Source: Micrococcaceae bacterium Sec5.7
GTDB lineage: Bacteria > Actinomycetota > Actinomycetes > Actinomycetales > Micrococcaceae
Assembly: GCA_039636785.1 (NCBI GenBank)
Contig: CP144169.1
Coordinates: 2,976,001 to 3,040,000, forward strand
DNA: 64,000 bases
Reading direction: 5' to 3'
Made by a program: the position numbers and the translations under genes. Numbering within the stretch: the first letter of the stretch is position 1; every line of letters starts with the position of its first letter. Shown here piece after piece: positions 1 to 8,229 of this stretch. The notes beneath the pieces were generated by a model. It saw nothing but the letters and a program-made list of their open reading frames with translations. It did no database searches and was not told the origin of the DNA.

Positions 1-87
1 ACCGTCACAATCACCATGAAAAACCTTGCCACCAACCAGGACGGCTGCAAGGGTCAGTCCGTTCCGCTGTACGTCGCAGCCCGCTGA
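1..87 (+). CDS. C-terminal end of a surface/secreted protein (partial)
   Basis: The window opens inside a reading frame of 28 codons ending in TGA. The visible tail has alternating Thr/Val residues (TVTITMKNLA) and one cysteine, typical of a beta-sandwich secreted protein. The next gene has a SipW-type signal peptide, so this may be a companion cell-surface protein of the same class; that is inference. The 5' end lies outside the window and the family cannot be fixed from 28 residues. Confidence 0.5.
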   Translation, partial: TVTITMKNLATNQDGCKGQSVPLYVAAR

Positions 88-188
88 AGGACACGGGGGC
101 TGATTGACCTAGCGGACGCATTTACCCTCTGGTTGGGCCACTGACGAGTAGGCAACGCCTCCACCCAAGCCGCGTTGAGGAAGAAGAT

Positions 189-1958
189 ATGCCAGGCACC
201 AGCAAGCTCAGCTCCGTCGGCGCCCATAGCGGGCGCCGTCCGGGGCTGATGCTGCTTAACCGCTGGGTCAGCCGAAGCGCCATGGTGGTGGCGGCAATTC
301 TGACCGTTGCAATGTTTGGGGCCTCCACAGCGGCTGCCTATTGGAAGGCATCCGGTACCGCCAGTACGACGGCGGCAACCGCCACTCTGCAGCCCCCCAC
401 CAGCGTCTCGGTTCCGTCCGCAAGCAGCACCAGCGTCCCAGTCTCCTGGACCGCCTCAGCAGGCACGCTTGCACCGGCCGGTTACTACGTCACCCGCACA
501 ACGGGCGCCAGCACAGTGCCGGCGTGCGGAAGCGGGCCCGCTGCACTCATCGCCGGCACATCCTGCACCGACTCCGCCGTCCCGTTGGGCAGCTACACCT
601 ACGCCGTGACGGCGATCTACAGGTCGTGGAGCGCGCGGAGCGCGGCGAGCGGCAGCGTTGCGGTTGCCGTTCCGGTTGCCAACAGGCTGGCGTTCACCGT
701 TTCCCCCGGCAATGTAACGGCCGGCGCAGCGATCAGTCCCGCCGTCGCCGTTTCCCTGCAGACGGTTGCCGGGCTCCCGGTCCTTACGGCCAATACTCCG
801 GTGACACTGGGTATCGGCGCCAATCCCGGGGCAGGCACCTTGTCCGGCACAGTGACGGCATCCACCAACTCCATGGGCGTGGCCACGTTCCCCGGCCTGT
901 CTATCAACAAGGCCGGCGTTGGATATTCACTGTCCGCATCCAGCCCGGGGCTGGCTTCAGCCACGGGCAGCGCCTTCAACGTCACGGCTGCGGCCACCAG
1001 CAGTCTGGTAATCAAGACCGCTGCCGTGTCCGGCGCGGCGTCCGCGAGCGCCAACCTCGGGCCTATCACGGTGGAACGCCGGGATGCCTACGGGAATCTG
1101 GTTACCGCCGGTGCGGTCTCACTGCCGCTGTCATCCAACTCGGCAGGGAGCAGTATTTTCTCGGGAACGGCCGGGGGCGCAGCCGTGACCGCCCTGACGA
1201 TTCCGGCCGGAGCGTCCTCCGCATCGTTCTACTACGGTGACACCAAGGCGGCTTCGCCGGCCATCACAGTGGGCAGCGGAACCGCCACAGCATCGCAGAA
1301 CGCCACCATCACTGCGAGCGCCGTGGCCAGGGTCGCCTTCACCAGCATCCCTAGGACGGCAGCGGCATCAGCGACTGCGAACAGCGCGGCCATCAGCATC
1401 CAGCGCCAGGACGCTTTCGGCAACCCGGTCGCGGCGCCGGCCGGGGGGACTTCGGTGTCATTGGCATCCAACTCGGCCGGGACCAGGATCTTCTCGGCAA
1501 CTCTGGGCGGCGCAAGCGTCACGTCCGTAACGATTCCGGCCGGCTCGTCCAGCACGTCATTCTTCTACGGAGACACCAAAGCAGGATCTTCCACCATCAC
1601 TGTCAGTGGCACAGGGCTAACACCTGACTCGCAAACCGCCACAGTCCTCGCGGCAGCCCCGTCCAGGCTGTTGTTTGGCCAGCAACCCACCATTACGGCG
1701 AAGGGCGCACCCATCTCACCGGCGGTGACGGTGTTGATCGTTGACCAGTTCGGCAATCGGACTGCTAGCACCGCCTCGGTGTCCATCGCCAAGACCGACG
1801 TGCAGGGCAATCTGAGCGGAACGCTGGCCAAGGCCGCTATTTCCGGCGAGGCTACGTTCAGCGACCTTTCGATCCACCGTCCCGATACGGGCTACCAGCT
1901 GGAGGCAACCAGCGGCGGACTCGTATTGGCCACGAGCGGCAGATTCACCATCTTCTGA
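189..1958 (+). CDS. SipW-type secreted protein with FN3/Ig-like domains
   Basis: 589 residues, predicted to be exported. A hydrophobic segment at about residues 30-50 ends in ASTAAAYWKASGTAS, the pattern of SipW-dependent signal peptides. An FN3-like domain follows (about 70-160), then Ig/Big-like beta-sandwich modules rich in Ser, Thr and Ala. Two of these are an internal tandem repeat of about 100 residues: both carry a DA(Y/F)GN motif, LxSNSAG, TIPAG and a (Y/F)YGDTKA motif. The ATG at 189 is preceded by GAGGAAGAAG, a good ribosome binding site; an internal ATG at 249 is an alternative. No LPXTG-like signal is visible, so it is probably released or held non-covalently. A role as adhesin or matrix protein is inferred from architecture only. 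Confidence 0.75.
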   Translation: MPGTSKLSSVGAHSGRRPGLMLLNRWVSRSAMVVAAILTVAMFGASTAAAYWKASGTASTTAATATLQPPTSVSVPSASSTSVPVSWTASAGTLAPAGYYVTRTTGASTVPACGSGPAALIAGTSCTDSAVPLGSYTYAVTAIYRSWSARSAASGSVAVAVPVANRLAFTVSPGNVTAGAAISPAVAVSLQTVAGLPVLTANTPVTLGIGANPGAGTLSGTVTASTNSMGVATFPGLSINKAGVGYSLSASSPGLASATGSAFNVTAAATSSLVIKTAAVSGAASASANLGPITVERRDAYGNLVTAGAVSLPLSSNSAGSSIFSGTAGGAAVTALTIPAGASSASFYYGDTKAASPAITVGSGTATASQNATITASAVARVAFTSIPRTAAASATANSAAISIQRQDAFGNPVAAPAGGTSVSLASNSAGTRIFSATLGGASVTSVTIPAGSSSTSFFYGDTKAGSSTITVSGTGLTPDSQTATVLAAAPSRLLFGQQPTITAKGAPISPAVTVLIVDQFGNRTASTASVSIAKTDVQGNLSGTLAKAAISGEATFSDLSIHRPDTGYQLEATSGGLVLATSGRFTIF

Positions 1959-1994
1959 TCCTCATGGGTGGCATGTCGAAGTCAGGCATTCCTG

Positions 1995-2153
1995 CTACCC
2001 GCGGGATGGCGCCGACGCGGCCGCAAGACGCCGTTGGGCTGGTGAGACTGCGGCACGCCGCTTCAACCGGAGCATCAGATAGAGGACGCTGAAAGGCAGC
2101 AGAAGACTGCCCAGGAGGGCGCACAGCGCGAGGACGAAGTCGATGAGAGGCAC
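1995..2153 (-). CDS. Small single-pass membrane protein (52 aa)
   Basis: A GTG start at 2153 is preceded by AGAAGG seven nucleotides upstream, which favours it over the longer frame. The product has one hydrophobic helix (about residues 4-28, LIDFVLALCALLGSLLLPF) followed by a basic, Ala/Ser-rich cytoplasmic tail. No known family was recognised. It lies downstream of the secreted protein on the opposite strand. Confidence 0.45.
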   Translation of the reverse strand: MPLIDFVLALCALLGSLLLPFSVLYLMLRLKRRAAVSPAQRRLAAASAPSRG

Positions 2154-2350
2154 GGATGAACCTTCTGTTGTCGGCGATACTCTCGAAACGCGCCAACGCG
2201 GAATCTTTGCCTGGCGAGCCGAAAGTAACTGGCAGTGGGATCCCCCATGTCGGATCGCCAACCAGACTACTGAAGCTTCATCGGAGTTGTCGAACCGTGT
2301 CTAGCCAATCAACAAAAGTTGTCAAGATTGGCAGTTTACTTACGTTCCGC

Positions 2351-2494
2351 TCAGTACTGGAGGGCGAGTACCGCCACAATGCCCGTGGCCACAGCCAGTA
2401 CAGCCAGCCCCCAGTAGGCCAGGAGCCGGTTGCGCCGCCTGCCGAGCTCCCGCCTTGAATCCCTGGCAAATTGCCCGTTCGTCCTGTCACCCAT
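2351..2494 (-). CDS. Small membrane protein (47 aa)
   Basis: A 47-codon frame from ATG at 2494. It starts with a polar, strongly basic segment (RRELGRRRNR) and ends in a single hydrophobic helix (YWGLAVLAVATGIVAVLAL). The positive-inside pattern predicts the N-terminus in the cytoplasm. I believe similar short proteins occur in Micrococcaceae, but I assign no function. The ribosome binding site is weak. Confidence 0.5.
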   Translation of the reverse strand: MGDRTNGQFARDSRRELGRRRNRLLAYWGLAVLAVATGIVAVLALQY

Positions 2495-2575
2495 GCGGAC
2501 GATGTTACCTGCACAATGTTTCACCTAAACCAAGTCAAATGATTTGTGACGAACCTCGGTGCATCCGATGCCCGA

Positions 2576-3391
2576 TCAGTGCTGCGGCCGGGTCTCCTGC
2601 AGCCGCTTGATGAACCAGCGTGACTGCTCCGGGCCGTAGGGCAGGATGGGAATGGCCTTGGTGGCGTCGTCAGGGGTCTCGCGGATTGATTGCCAGGCCT
2701 GCCGGACAGCGGTGGTCATGGTGTTGGCCATGGTCTTGACGAACTGGTCGCTGCAGGGCTCGCCGTGCCCCGGCACCAGGAATTCGTAACGGTGCCGGAG
2801 GGCCGACAGGTGCCGTAGGGCGTCGGACCACTCTTCCGGGAAGGAATCTTCGAAGGACGGGTGTGAACCCTGCTCCACGAGGTCGCCTGCGTACAGGGTG
2901 GTGGTTGTGCCCACCAGGAGGTCGCCGTCGGTGTGTCCGCGGCCCAGGTAGAAGAGCGTGGCCATCTGCCCGCCAAGATCCACCAGGACGGGCTGGTCCT
3001 TGACGATCACGTTGGGAACCACCAGTTCCACGTTGCTGCCCTCGCCTGCTGCCATCTCGGGTTCGAGGTCCGCCACGGACGGGCGCTGGCGGTCGCCGTT
3101 TTCCTCGATTTCCTCCGCGCAGTTCTCATGCCCCCAGAACTCCGTGACGCCGTGGTCCGCGAACACCGCGTTGCCGAAGTAATGGTCGTAGTGGGCGTGG
3201 GTGTTGACCACCACCAGCGGAAGCTGCGTCTTCTCACGCACGGCGTCCAGGATTTCCCGGCCCTGCCGCGGCCCGCCGCCGGTATCGATCACCATGGCCC
3301 GTTCAGTTCCGACGATCAGGCCGGTGTTCAGGAGCGATCCTTGGGTCACCAGCACATAGTTGTCAGGGCCGACGTCGAGCCATCGTGACAT
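2576..3391 (-). CDS. MBL-fold metallo-hydrolase
   Basis: 271 residues with the metallo-beta-lactamase fold signature HAHYDH at residues 65-70, which binds two zinc ions. Further metal ligands are seen in GRGHTDGD (about 150-157), AGD (about 169) and the C-terminal PGHG motif. Family members hydrolyse thioesters, lactones, phosphodiesters or beta-lactams. No signal peptide is visible, so it is probably cytoplasmic. It is transcribed alone and separated from the ketoacid dehydrogenase genes by about 270 bp. The substrate cannot be predicted. Confidence 0.85.
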   Translation of the reverse strand: MSRWLDVGPDNYVLVTQGSLLNTGLIVGTERAMVIDTGGGPRQGREILDAVREKTQLPLVVVNTHAHYDHYFGNAVFADHGVTEFWGHENCAEEIEENGDRQRPSVADLEPEMAAGEGSNVELVVPNVIVKDQPVLVDLGGQMATLFYLGRGHTDGDLLVGTTTTLYAGDLVEQGSHPSFEDSFPEEWSDALRHLSALRHRYEFLVPGHGEPCSDQFVKTMANTMTTAVRQAWQSIRETPDDATKAIPILPYGPEQSRWFIKRLQETRPQH

Positions 3392-3658
3392 TGTTTCTCC
3401 GCACTTCGGGGGTACTTTCGCGTCGTCGCTGACGCCGATCAGGTCTCGATTCTACCCGCCGACGGAAGCCAATTCCGGGACCGCCAGCCCAGCATCGTCG
3501 TATTGAAAACCGACTGTTCAACACAACAGCTTCTGCGACAAGCAACATAACAAACCACACCACTTCGCACGCAGCCCCGGACGGTAAGTCAGGGGCCGCG
3601 TTTGTCGTGATCGTCAAATGGGCGGAGCACTCCGAGTTGCATTAGGTCGCATGGACAG
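3392..3658. other. Intergenic, no gene recognised
   Basis: About 270 bases between the MBL hydrolase start and the E2 stop codon. I see no convincing small gene, terminator or repeat. The promoter of the hydrolase should lie in its left part. Confidence 0.4.
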
Positions 3659-5251
3659 TTACATATCCACGAGCACTGACCCCGGGTTCTCGATCGCGTC
3701 CGCAACGTACCGCAGGAAGCCACCGGCCGTCCCGCCGTCGCACACGCGGTGGTCGAACGTAAGCGTCAGCTCCGTGACTTTGCGGACAGCGAGCTCACCG
3801 TTGACCACCCAAGGCCTGTCGATGATCCGGCCCACGCCTAGAATCGCCACCTCGGGGTGGTTGATGATCGCCGCCGAACCGTCCACCCCAAACACGCCGT
3901 AGTTGTTCAGCGTGAACGTTCCGCTCCCCAGTTCCGCGGGCGTTGCCTTGCCGTCGCGCACGACGGCGGTGAGCCGGCGGATCTCCGCGTCGAGTTCGCG
4001 GGCGCTGAGCGTGCCGGCGTTGCGGACGGAAGGAACCATCAGACCGCGGTCAGTCTGGGCTGCGAAGCCGAGGTTGACACCGTCGAACGCGACGATCTCC
4101 TGTTTGTCCCCGCCCGCTGCGTCTTCGGTGGTGACGATCCTGGTGTTGAGTTCGGGGAACTTCTTTAACCCGGCTGTGACAAAACGGGCGATGAAAGCCA
4201 ACAGGCCAGGAGTGTTGTGCGGATCAGACTTCTTGAGCCCGGCCCGCAGCTCCACGAGCGCCGTGGCATCCACGTCCACCCAGACCGTGGCTTCCGGAAT
4301 TTCCGAACGGCTGCGCGACATGTTCGCGGCAACGGCTTTCCGGACGCCCCGGAGCAGGGTGCGTCCGGAGATGCCGAGGCCAGTGCGGGCATCCGTATCG
4401 CCGCTGGTTGAGCGTATCGAAACCACCGGAGCCCCGCTGGTTGAGCCTGTCGAAACCGTCGGAGCCCCGCTGGTTGAGCCTGTCGAAACCGTCGAAGCCG
4501 TCGCCGGTTTGATCGCCGCTTCAACGTCTCGGCGCATTATCAGTCCGCTATCGCCCGATCCCTGCATGGCTCCAAGATCGATACCATGGTCGCGCGCCAT
4601 CCGGCGAACCAAGGGAGAAATCACGGCGCCAAGCCTCCCCGGCACGCGAGTTCGCAGGAGTAGGAGATCGTCGGCAGCCTTCTGGATCGCAGCGTCCGGG
4701 GTCCCGACCCCGGTGGTTGAGCTTGTCGAAACCGCCGAAACCCCGCTGGTTGAGCTTGTTGAGCTTGTCGAAACCGCCGAAACCCCGCTGGTTGAGCTTG
4801 TCGAAACCTTCCGCGCCCGGGTCCGGCGCACTTGTCCGTCGCCACCGGGAGTGCCGTAGCCGATGAGGACGTTGCCGGAGCCGGCTTTCTCCTCGGTTCG
4901 GTAGGTCTCCGCCGGGGTTTCGACAAGCTCAACCAGCGGGGAGCCGGTTTCGACAAGCTCAACCAGCGAGGGTTTGGCTTCGACAGGCTCAACCACCGGG
5001 CCGGACGTCACCGAGATCAGCGGCTTTCCTACGTCGAGCGTCTGGCCCGGCTCGCCGTGCAGCACGGCTACGGTGCCGGCGTACGGGGACGGCACCTCCA
5101 CCATGGACTTGGCGGTCTCCACTTCGGCGATGGGCTGGTCCACACGGATCTCGTCGCCCACGGCTACGAGCCAGTTCACCAGTTCGGCTTCTGTGAGGCC
5201 TTCGCCGAGGTCGGGCAGCAGGAATGTCTTCATTTCATTGGGTGCGCTCAT
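3659..5251 (-). CDS. bkdC: Dihydrolipoamide acyltransferase, E2 of a 2-oxoacid dehydrogenase
   Basis: 530 residues: the acyl-transferring core of a branched-chain ketoacid (or pyruvate) dehydrogenase. The N-terminal lipoyl domain carries the lipoylated lysine in VETAKS (K48). A peripheral-subunit-binding domain follows (SPLVRRMARDHGIDL), then the CoA-dependent catalytic domain with the HRVCDGG active-site motif near the C-terminus. The ATG at 5251, 2 nt after the E1-beta stop, has GGAAGA upstream. Both interdomain linkers are built from in-frame copies of the dispersed repeat, read as PLVELVET or as [16 protein letters not shown], which lengthens them. Operon order E1-alpha, E1-beta, E2 plus the divergent Lrp regulator supports branched-chain acids, but pyruvate is not excluded. 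Confidence 0.9.
   Translation of the reverse strand: MSAPNEMKTFLLPDLGEGLTEAELVNWLVAVGDEIRVDQPIAEVETAKSMVEVPSPYAGTVAVLHGEPGQTLDVGKPLISVTSGPVVEPVEAKPSLVELVETGSPLVELVETPAETYRTEEKAGSGNVLIGYGTPGGDGQVRRTRARKVSTSSTSGVSAVSTSSTSSTSGVSAVSTSSTTGVGTPDAAIQKAADDLLLLRTRVPGRLGAVISPLVRRMARDHGIDLGAMQGSGDSGLIMRRDVEAAIKPATASTVSTGSTSGAPTVSTGSTSGAPVVSIRSTSGDTDARTGLGISGRTLLRGVRKAVAANMSRSRSEIPEATVWVDVDATALVELRAGLKKSDPHNTPGLLAFIARFVTAGLKKFPELNTRIVTTEDAAGGDKQEIVAFDGVNLGFAAQTDRGLMVPSVRNAGTLSARELDAEIRRLTAVVRDGKATPAELGSGTFTLNNYGVFGVDGSAAIINHPEVAILGVGRIIDRPWVVNGELAVRKVTELTLTFDHRVCDGGTAGGFLRYVADAIENPGSVLVDM
4401..4490. repeat. Dispersed repeat cluster inside the E2 gene (PSBD-catalytic linker)
   Basis: Three copies, oriented CTGGTTGAGCCTGTCGAAAC on the + strand, the first degenerate. 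On the coding strand they are read as [14 protein letters not shown] peptide and lie between the subunit-binding and catalytic domains of E2. Confidence 0.85.
4711..4808. repeat. Dispersed repeat cluster inside the E2 gene (lipoyl-PSBD linker, part 1)
   Basis: Three to four copies, one with a duplicated GAGCTTGTT segment. They are read in the E2 frame as VSTSSTSG peptide. All copies keep the frame open. Confidence 0.85.
4916..5000. repeat. Dispersed repeat cluster inside the E2 gene (lipoyl-PSBD linker, part 2, inverted)
   Basis: Three copies of GGTTTCGACAAGCTCAACC in the opposite orientation to the other two clusters. They are read in E2 as [16 protein letters not shown] just after the lipoyl domain. 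Confidence 0.85.
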
Positions 5252-5253
5252 GA

Positions 5254-6366
5254 TCAGTCTTCCCACTGGAGGTCGTCCACGGCGTCGAGGATGCGGTCCA
5301 CACCGGGCAGGTAGTAGTGCTCGAGTTTCGGTGCCGGGTACGGGACGTCGAAGCCTGTCACGCGCCGGATCGGCGCCGCTAGGTAATGGAAACAGCGTTC
5401 CTGGACGCGCGCCACAATCTCGGATGAGACCGACGCGAAGCCATGTGCCTCGGCGATCACCACGGCGCGGCCGGTCTTGCGGACCGAGGCGCAGACGGTT
5501 TCGTCGTCGAACGGCACAATCGAGCGGACGTCGATGACCTCCAGCGAGCGCCCTTCCTCGGCGGCCGCTGCCGCGGCGGCAAGCGCGGTGGGGACTGAGG
5601 GGCCATAGGCGATCAGCGTTGCGTCAGTGCCGGGACGGGCGACGGCGGCACGGCCTTCCGAGGAAGTCCCGCCGTCGGCGTTCGCCTGGTGTTCAGAACG
5701 CAAAGCGTCGAGGTCGACCTGGTCCTTGGACCAGTAGAGCTTTTTGGGTTCCATGAACATCACGGGGTCATCGGAGTCGATGGCCTCACGGAGCATACGG
5801 TAGCCGTCCGCCACGGTTGCCGGCGTGTAAACCTTCAGGCCGGCGGTGTGGGCGTAGTAGGACTCGGAGGAATCGCAGTGGTGCTCCACTCCCCCGATCC
5901 CGCCTGCATACGGGACACGGATGACCATGGGCAGCTTGACGGCGCCCTTGGTGCGGTTGTGCATCTTGGCCACGTGGCTGACGATCTGCTCGAACGCGGG
6001 GTAGGCGAAGGCGTCGAACTGCATCTCGATCACCGGGCGCATGCCGTTCATGGCCATACCCACGGCCATGCCCACGATCCCGGACTCGGCCAGCGGGGTG
6101 TCGAAGCAGCGCTGTTCACCGAAGGTCTTGGTGAGGCCGTCGGTGATGCGGAAGACCCCGCCCAGCCTGCCCACGTCCTCGCCGAACACCAGGACGGACT
6201 TGTCCGCGTGCATGGCGTCTGCCATGGCCGTGTTCAGTGCCTTGGCCAGGGTGATGGTCTGCGGGCCGGTGGTTTCAGCGGTTGCTGCTGCCGTGGCCGC
6301 GGCGCGGGCCGTGGCGGAGCTGACGTTGCCGTTGGCCTCGGAGGAGGTGGTGATGGTGGGGCTCAT
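5254..6366 (-). CDS. bkdB: 2-oxoacid dehydrogenase E1 component, beta subunit
   Basis: 370 residues. With the alpha subunit it forms the thiamine-diphosphate-dependent E1 that decarboxylates the 2-oxoacid and acylates the E2 lipoyl group. Family hallmarks are visible: LVFGEDVGRLGGVFRITDGL (about 58-77), DTPLAESGIVGMAVGMAMNG, PVIEMQFDAFAYPAFEQ and the C-terminal YPAPKLEHYYLP. An Ala/Thr-rich N-terminal stretch of about 35 residues precedes the conserved domain and may be mis-assigned or a flexible leader. Its start overlaps the E1-alpha stop by 4 nt and its stop is 2 nt from the E2 start, so the three are probably translationally coupled. Confidence 0.92.
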   Translation of the reverse strand: MSPTITTSSEANGNVSSATARAAATAAATAETTGPQTITLAKALNTAMADAMHADKSVLVFGEDVGRLGGVFRITDGLTKTFGEQRCFDTPLAESGIVGMAVGMAMNGMRPVIEMQFDAFAYPAFEQIVSHVAKMHNRTKGAVKLPMVIRVPYAGGIGGVEHHCDSSESYYAHTAGLKVYTPATVADGYRMLREAIDSDDPVMFMEPKKLYWSKDQVDLDALRSEHQANADGGTSSEGRAAVARPGTDATLIAYGPSVPTALAAAAAAAEEGRSLEVIDVRSIVPFDDETVCASVRKTGRAVVIAEAHGFASVSSEIVARVQERCFHYLAAPIRRVTGFDVPYPAPKLEHYYLPGVDRILDAVDDLQWED

Positions 6367-7601
6367 TTTGCGGCCTCCTCTGTGTTAGCTGCTTCGCGGG
6401 CGAGTTCGCCGGCGAGCATGGCGGACTGTTCCTTCAGTTGCGGCGTGGGGGTGGAGAAGACGTAGCGGAAAAGGTCCTGCGGGTCCACCGGGACGTCCTC
6501 GTTCAGGCCGTCTCGCAACTGTGTGGCAACTGCCGCCGCCTTCGCCGTGATCCGGGATTCGCCCTCGTCGTCCAGCAGGCCGCGGTCCGTGAGGTAGGTC
6601 TTCATCCGCGTGAGCGGGTCCTTGGCCACCCACTCGGCGACCTCGCTGTCCTGGCGGTAGCGGGTGGCGTCGTCCGCGTTGGTGTGGGCCTGCATCCGGT
6701 AGGTGTGGGCCTCCACGAGAAGAGGACCGGAGCCTTCGCGGGCCAGCTTGACGGCCCGCCCCAGCACGGCCAGCAGGGCCACGACGTCGTTGCCGTCTAC
6801 CCGTTCGCCGGCCATGCCGTAGCCCACGGCCTTGTGGGCGAGGGACGGCGCCACGGACTGGTGTGCCAGCGGAACCGAGATGGCGTACTGGTTGTTCTGG
6901 ACAAAAAAGACGACGGGCAGGTGGAAGACGGCGGCGAAGTTCAGGGCCTCGTGGAAGTCGCCTTCGCTCGTGGCGCCGTCGCCGCACATGGCCAGGACCA
7001 CGGTGTCCTCACCGCGGAGCTTGGCGGCGTGGGCAACGCCGACGCCGTGGAGCAGCTGGGTGGTCAGCGGTGTGCACTGGATGCCCACCTTGTGCCTGGC
7101 GGGATCGTAGCCGCTGTGCCAGTCACCGCGGAAGAGCGTCATGGTCTGCACGGGATCCACGCCGCGGGCCATCACGGCCACGGAGTCGCGGTAGGTGGGG
7201 AACATCCAGTCGCCGTCGGACAGGCAGAGGGCGGCGGCAACCTGGCAAGCCTCCTGGCCGTGGCTGGAGGGGTAGACGGCCATCCGGCCCTGCCGCACCA
7301 GGGCGGAATTCTGGTCATTGACACGGCGTCCGACGACGAGTTGCTCGTACGCCGCCAGCAGCTCTGTGTCGGCGGGAAGTGGATACTCGTGGCCGGGCTC
7401 GGCGCCCTGTTCGGAGTGCGGCTTCAGGGTACCGTCCTGGTCCACCATCTGGATCTGGTGGCGGGCGGGCAGCATGTAGTCCTCAACGGTGATGCCGAAC
7501 TTGCGCACAGCCTCGGCTGCTGCGTCTTCGGTCACGTTGCCCGGCGCAGCATGCGCCGGAGCCTGTTGGCCCTGCGCAGTGTGGTCCGCGGAGATCGTCA
7601 T
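6363..7601 (-). CDS. bkdA: 2-oxoacid dehydrogenase E1 component, alpha subunit
   Basis: 412 residues. This subunit binds thiamine diphosphate: the motif GDGATSEGDFHEALN, ending about 30 residues later in QNNQYAIS, is the classic GDG-X(25-30)-NN signature. The region RQGRMAVYPSSHGQEACQ is typical of the actinobacterial branched-chain/pyruvate E1-alpha. The phosphorylation-loop region YRMQAHTNADDATRYR is also visible. It is the first gene of the operon, divergent from the Lrp-type gene across about 160 bp. ATG at 7601 is preceded by GAAGGAC. Confidence 0.92.
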   Translation of the reverse strand: MTISADHTAQGQQAPAHAAPGNVTEDAAAEAVRKFGITVEDYMLPARHQIQMVDQDGTLKPHSEQGAEPGHEYPLPADTELLAAYEQLVVGRRVNDQNSALVRQGRMAVYPSSHGQEACQVAAALCLSDGDWMFPTYRDSVAVMARGVDPVQTMTLFRGDWHSGYDPARHKVGIQCTPLTTQLLHGVGVAHAAKLRGEDTVVLAMCGDGATSEGDFHEALNFAAVFHLPVVFFVQNNQYAISVPLAHQSVAPSLAHKAVGYGMAGERVDGNDVVALLAVLGRAVKLAREGSGPLLVEAHTYRMQAHTNADDATRYRQDSEVAEWVAKDPLTRMKTYLTDRGLLDDEGESRITAKAAAVATQLRDGLNEDVPVDPQDLFRYVFSTPTPQLKEQSAMLAGELAREAANTEEAAK

Positions 7602-7760
7602 TGGTCCGTCCTTCTGTAGCCACTATTCGCTTTCAGTATGGTCCTGGACGATGTTTCGTATCCAGTCCTGGCGCTAATTATGGAGAAGTTGAGGTATTTG
7701 GCTTACTCTGAAAGACAAATCGTAAGTGTGAGCTGGATTACGGGCAGGGGTTGTAGACGA
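7602..7760. promoter_or_regulatory. Divergent promoter region between bkd operon and lrp
   Basis: This 159-bp region must hold promoters for both directions. Two inverted 7-mers, CTTTCAG (7630-7636) and CTGAAAG (7708-7714), lie about 70 bp apart and are candidate Lrp-type binding half-sites. The assignment to the regulator is inferred from position; no exact -10/-35 pair stands out. Confidence 0.4.
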
Positions 7761-8225
7761 ATGGGAGGTGCTGAAGCGGAGCAGGTGGTTGCGCCGCTGG
7801 ACGATGTGGACCGGAATATCATTGCGGAACTGACACGGGACGGCCGGATGTCCGTGACGCAGGTGGCGGAGAACGTCCACATTTCGCGGGCGCACGCCTA
7901 TACGCGCATTTCCCGGCTGACGGGCGAGGGTGTGCTGACCAAGTTCACGGCGCTGGTGGACCCCATCAAGGCGGGGCTCAAGTCATCGGCGTACGTGACG
8001 CTTAAGGTGCGGCAACATTCATGGCGTGAGCTGCGGGAGCAGCTGCGGGCCATTCCGGAAGTCCACCACATTGCGCTGGTGGGCGGCGACTTCGACGTCA
8101 TACTGCTGGTGCGCGCGGTGGACAACGTCGATCTGCGCCGGGTGATCTTCGATCAGCTGCAGTCAATGCCTGGTGTGCTGGATACCCAGACGTTTCTGGT
8201 GTTTGAGGATGTTGATACGCGGTAG
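7761..8225 (+). CDS. Lrp/AsnC family transcriptional regulator
   Basis: 154 residues. An N-terminal winged helix-turn-helix (LDDVDRNIIAELTRDGRMSVTQVAENVHISRAHAYTRI, roughly 13-50) is followed by the Lrp/AsnC effector and oligomerisation domain (from about residue 70). It probably senses an amino acid or ketoacid and controls the divergent bkd operon, as BkdR-type regulators do. The ATG at 7761 is chosen because the HTH begins soon after; a GTG a few codons downstream, behind GGAG, is an alternative. A diverged copy of its last 40 codons occurs at 16651-16773. Confidence 0.88.
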   Translation: MGGAEAEQVVAPLDDVDRNIIAELTRDGRMSVTQVAENVHISRAHAYTRISRLTGEGVLTKFTALVDPIKAGLKSSAYVTLKVRQHSWRELREQLRAIPEVHHIALVGGDFDVILLVRAVDNVDLRRVIFDQLQSMPGVLDTQTFLVFEDVDTR

Positions 8226-8229
8226 GGCG

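Noticed and set aside
5689..7619. Long plus-strand frames opposite the E1 genes
   Set aside because: His/Gly/Val-rich shadow frames with no motifs; the minus strand encodes clear E1 subunits.
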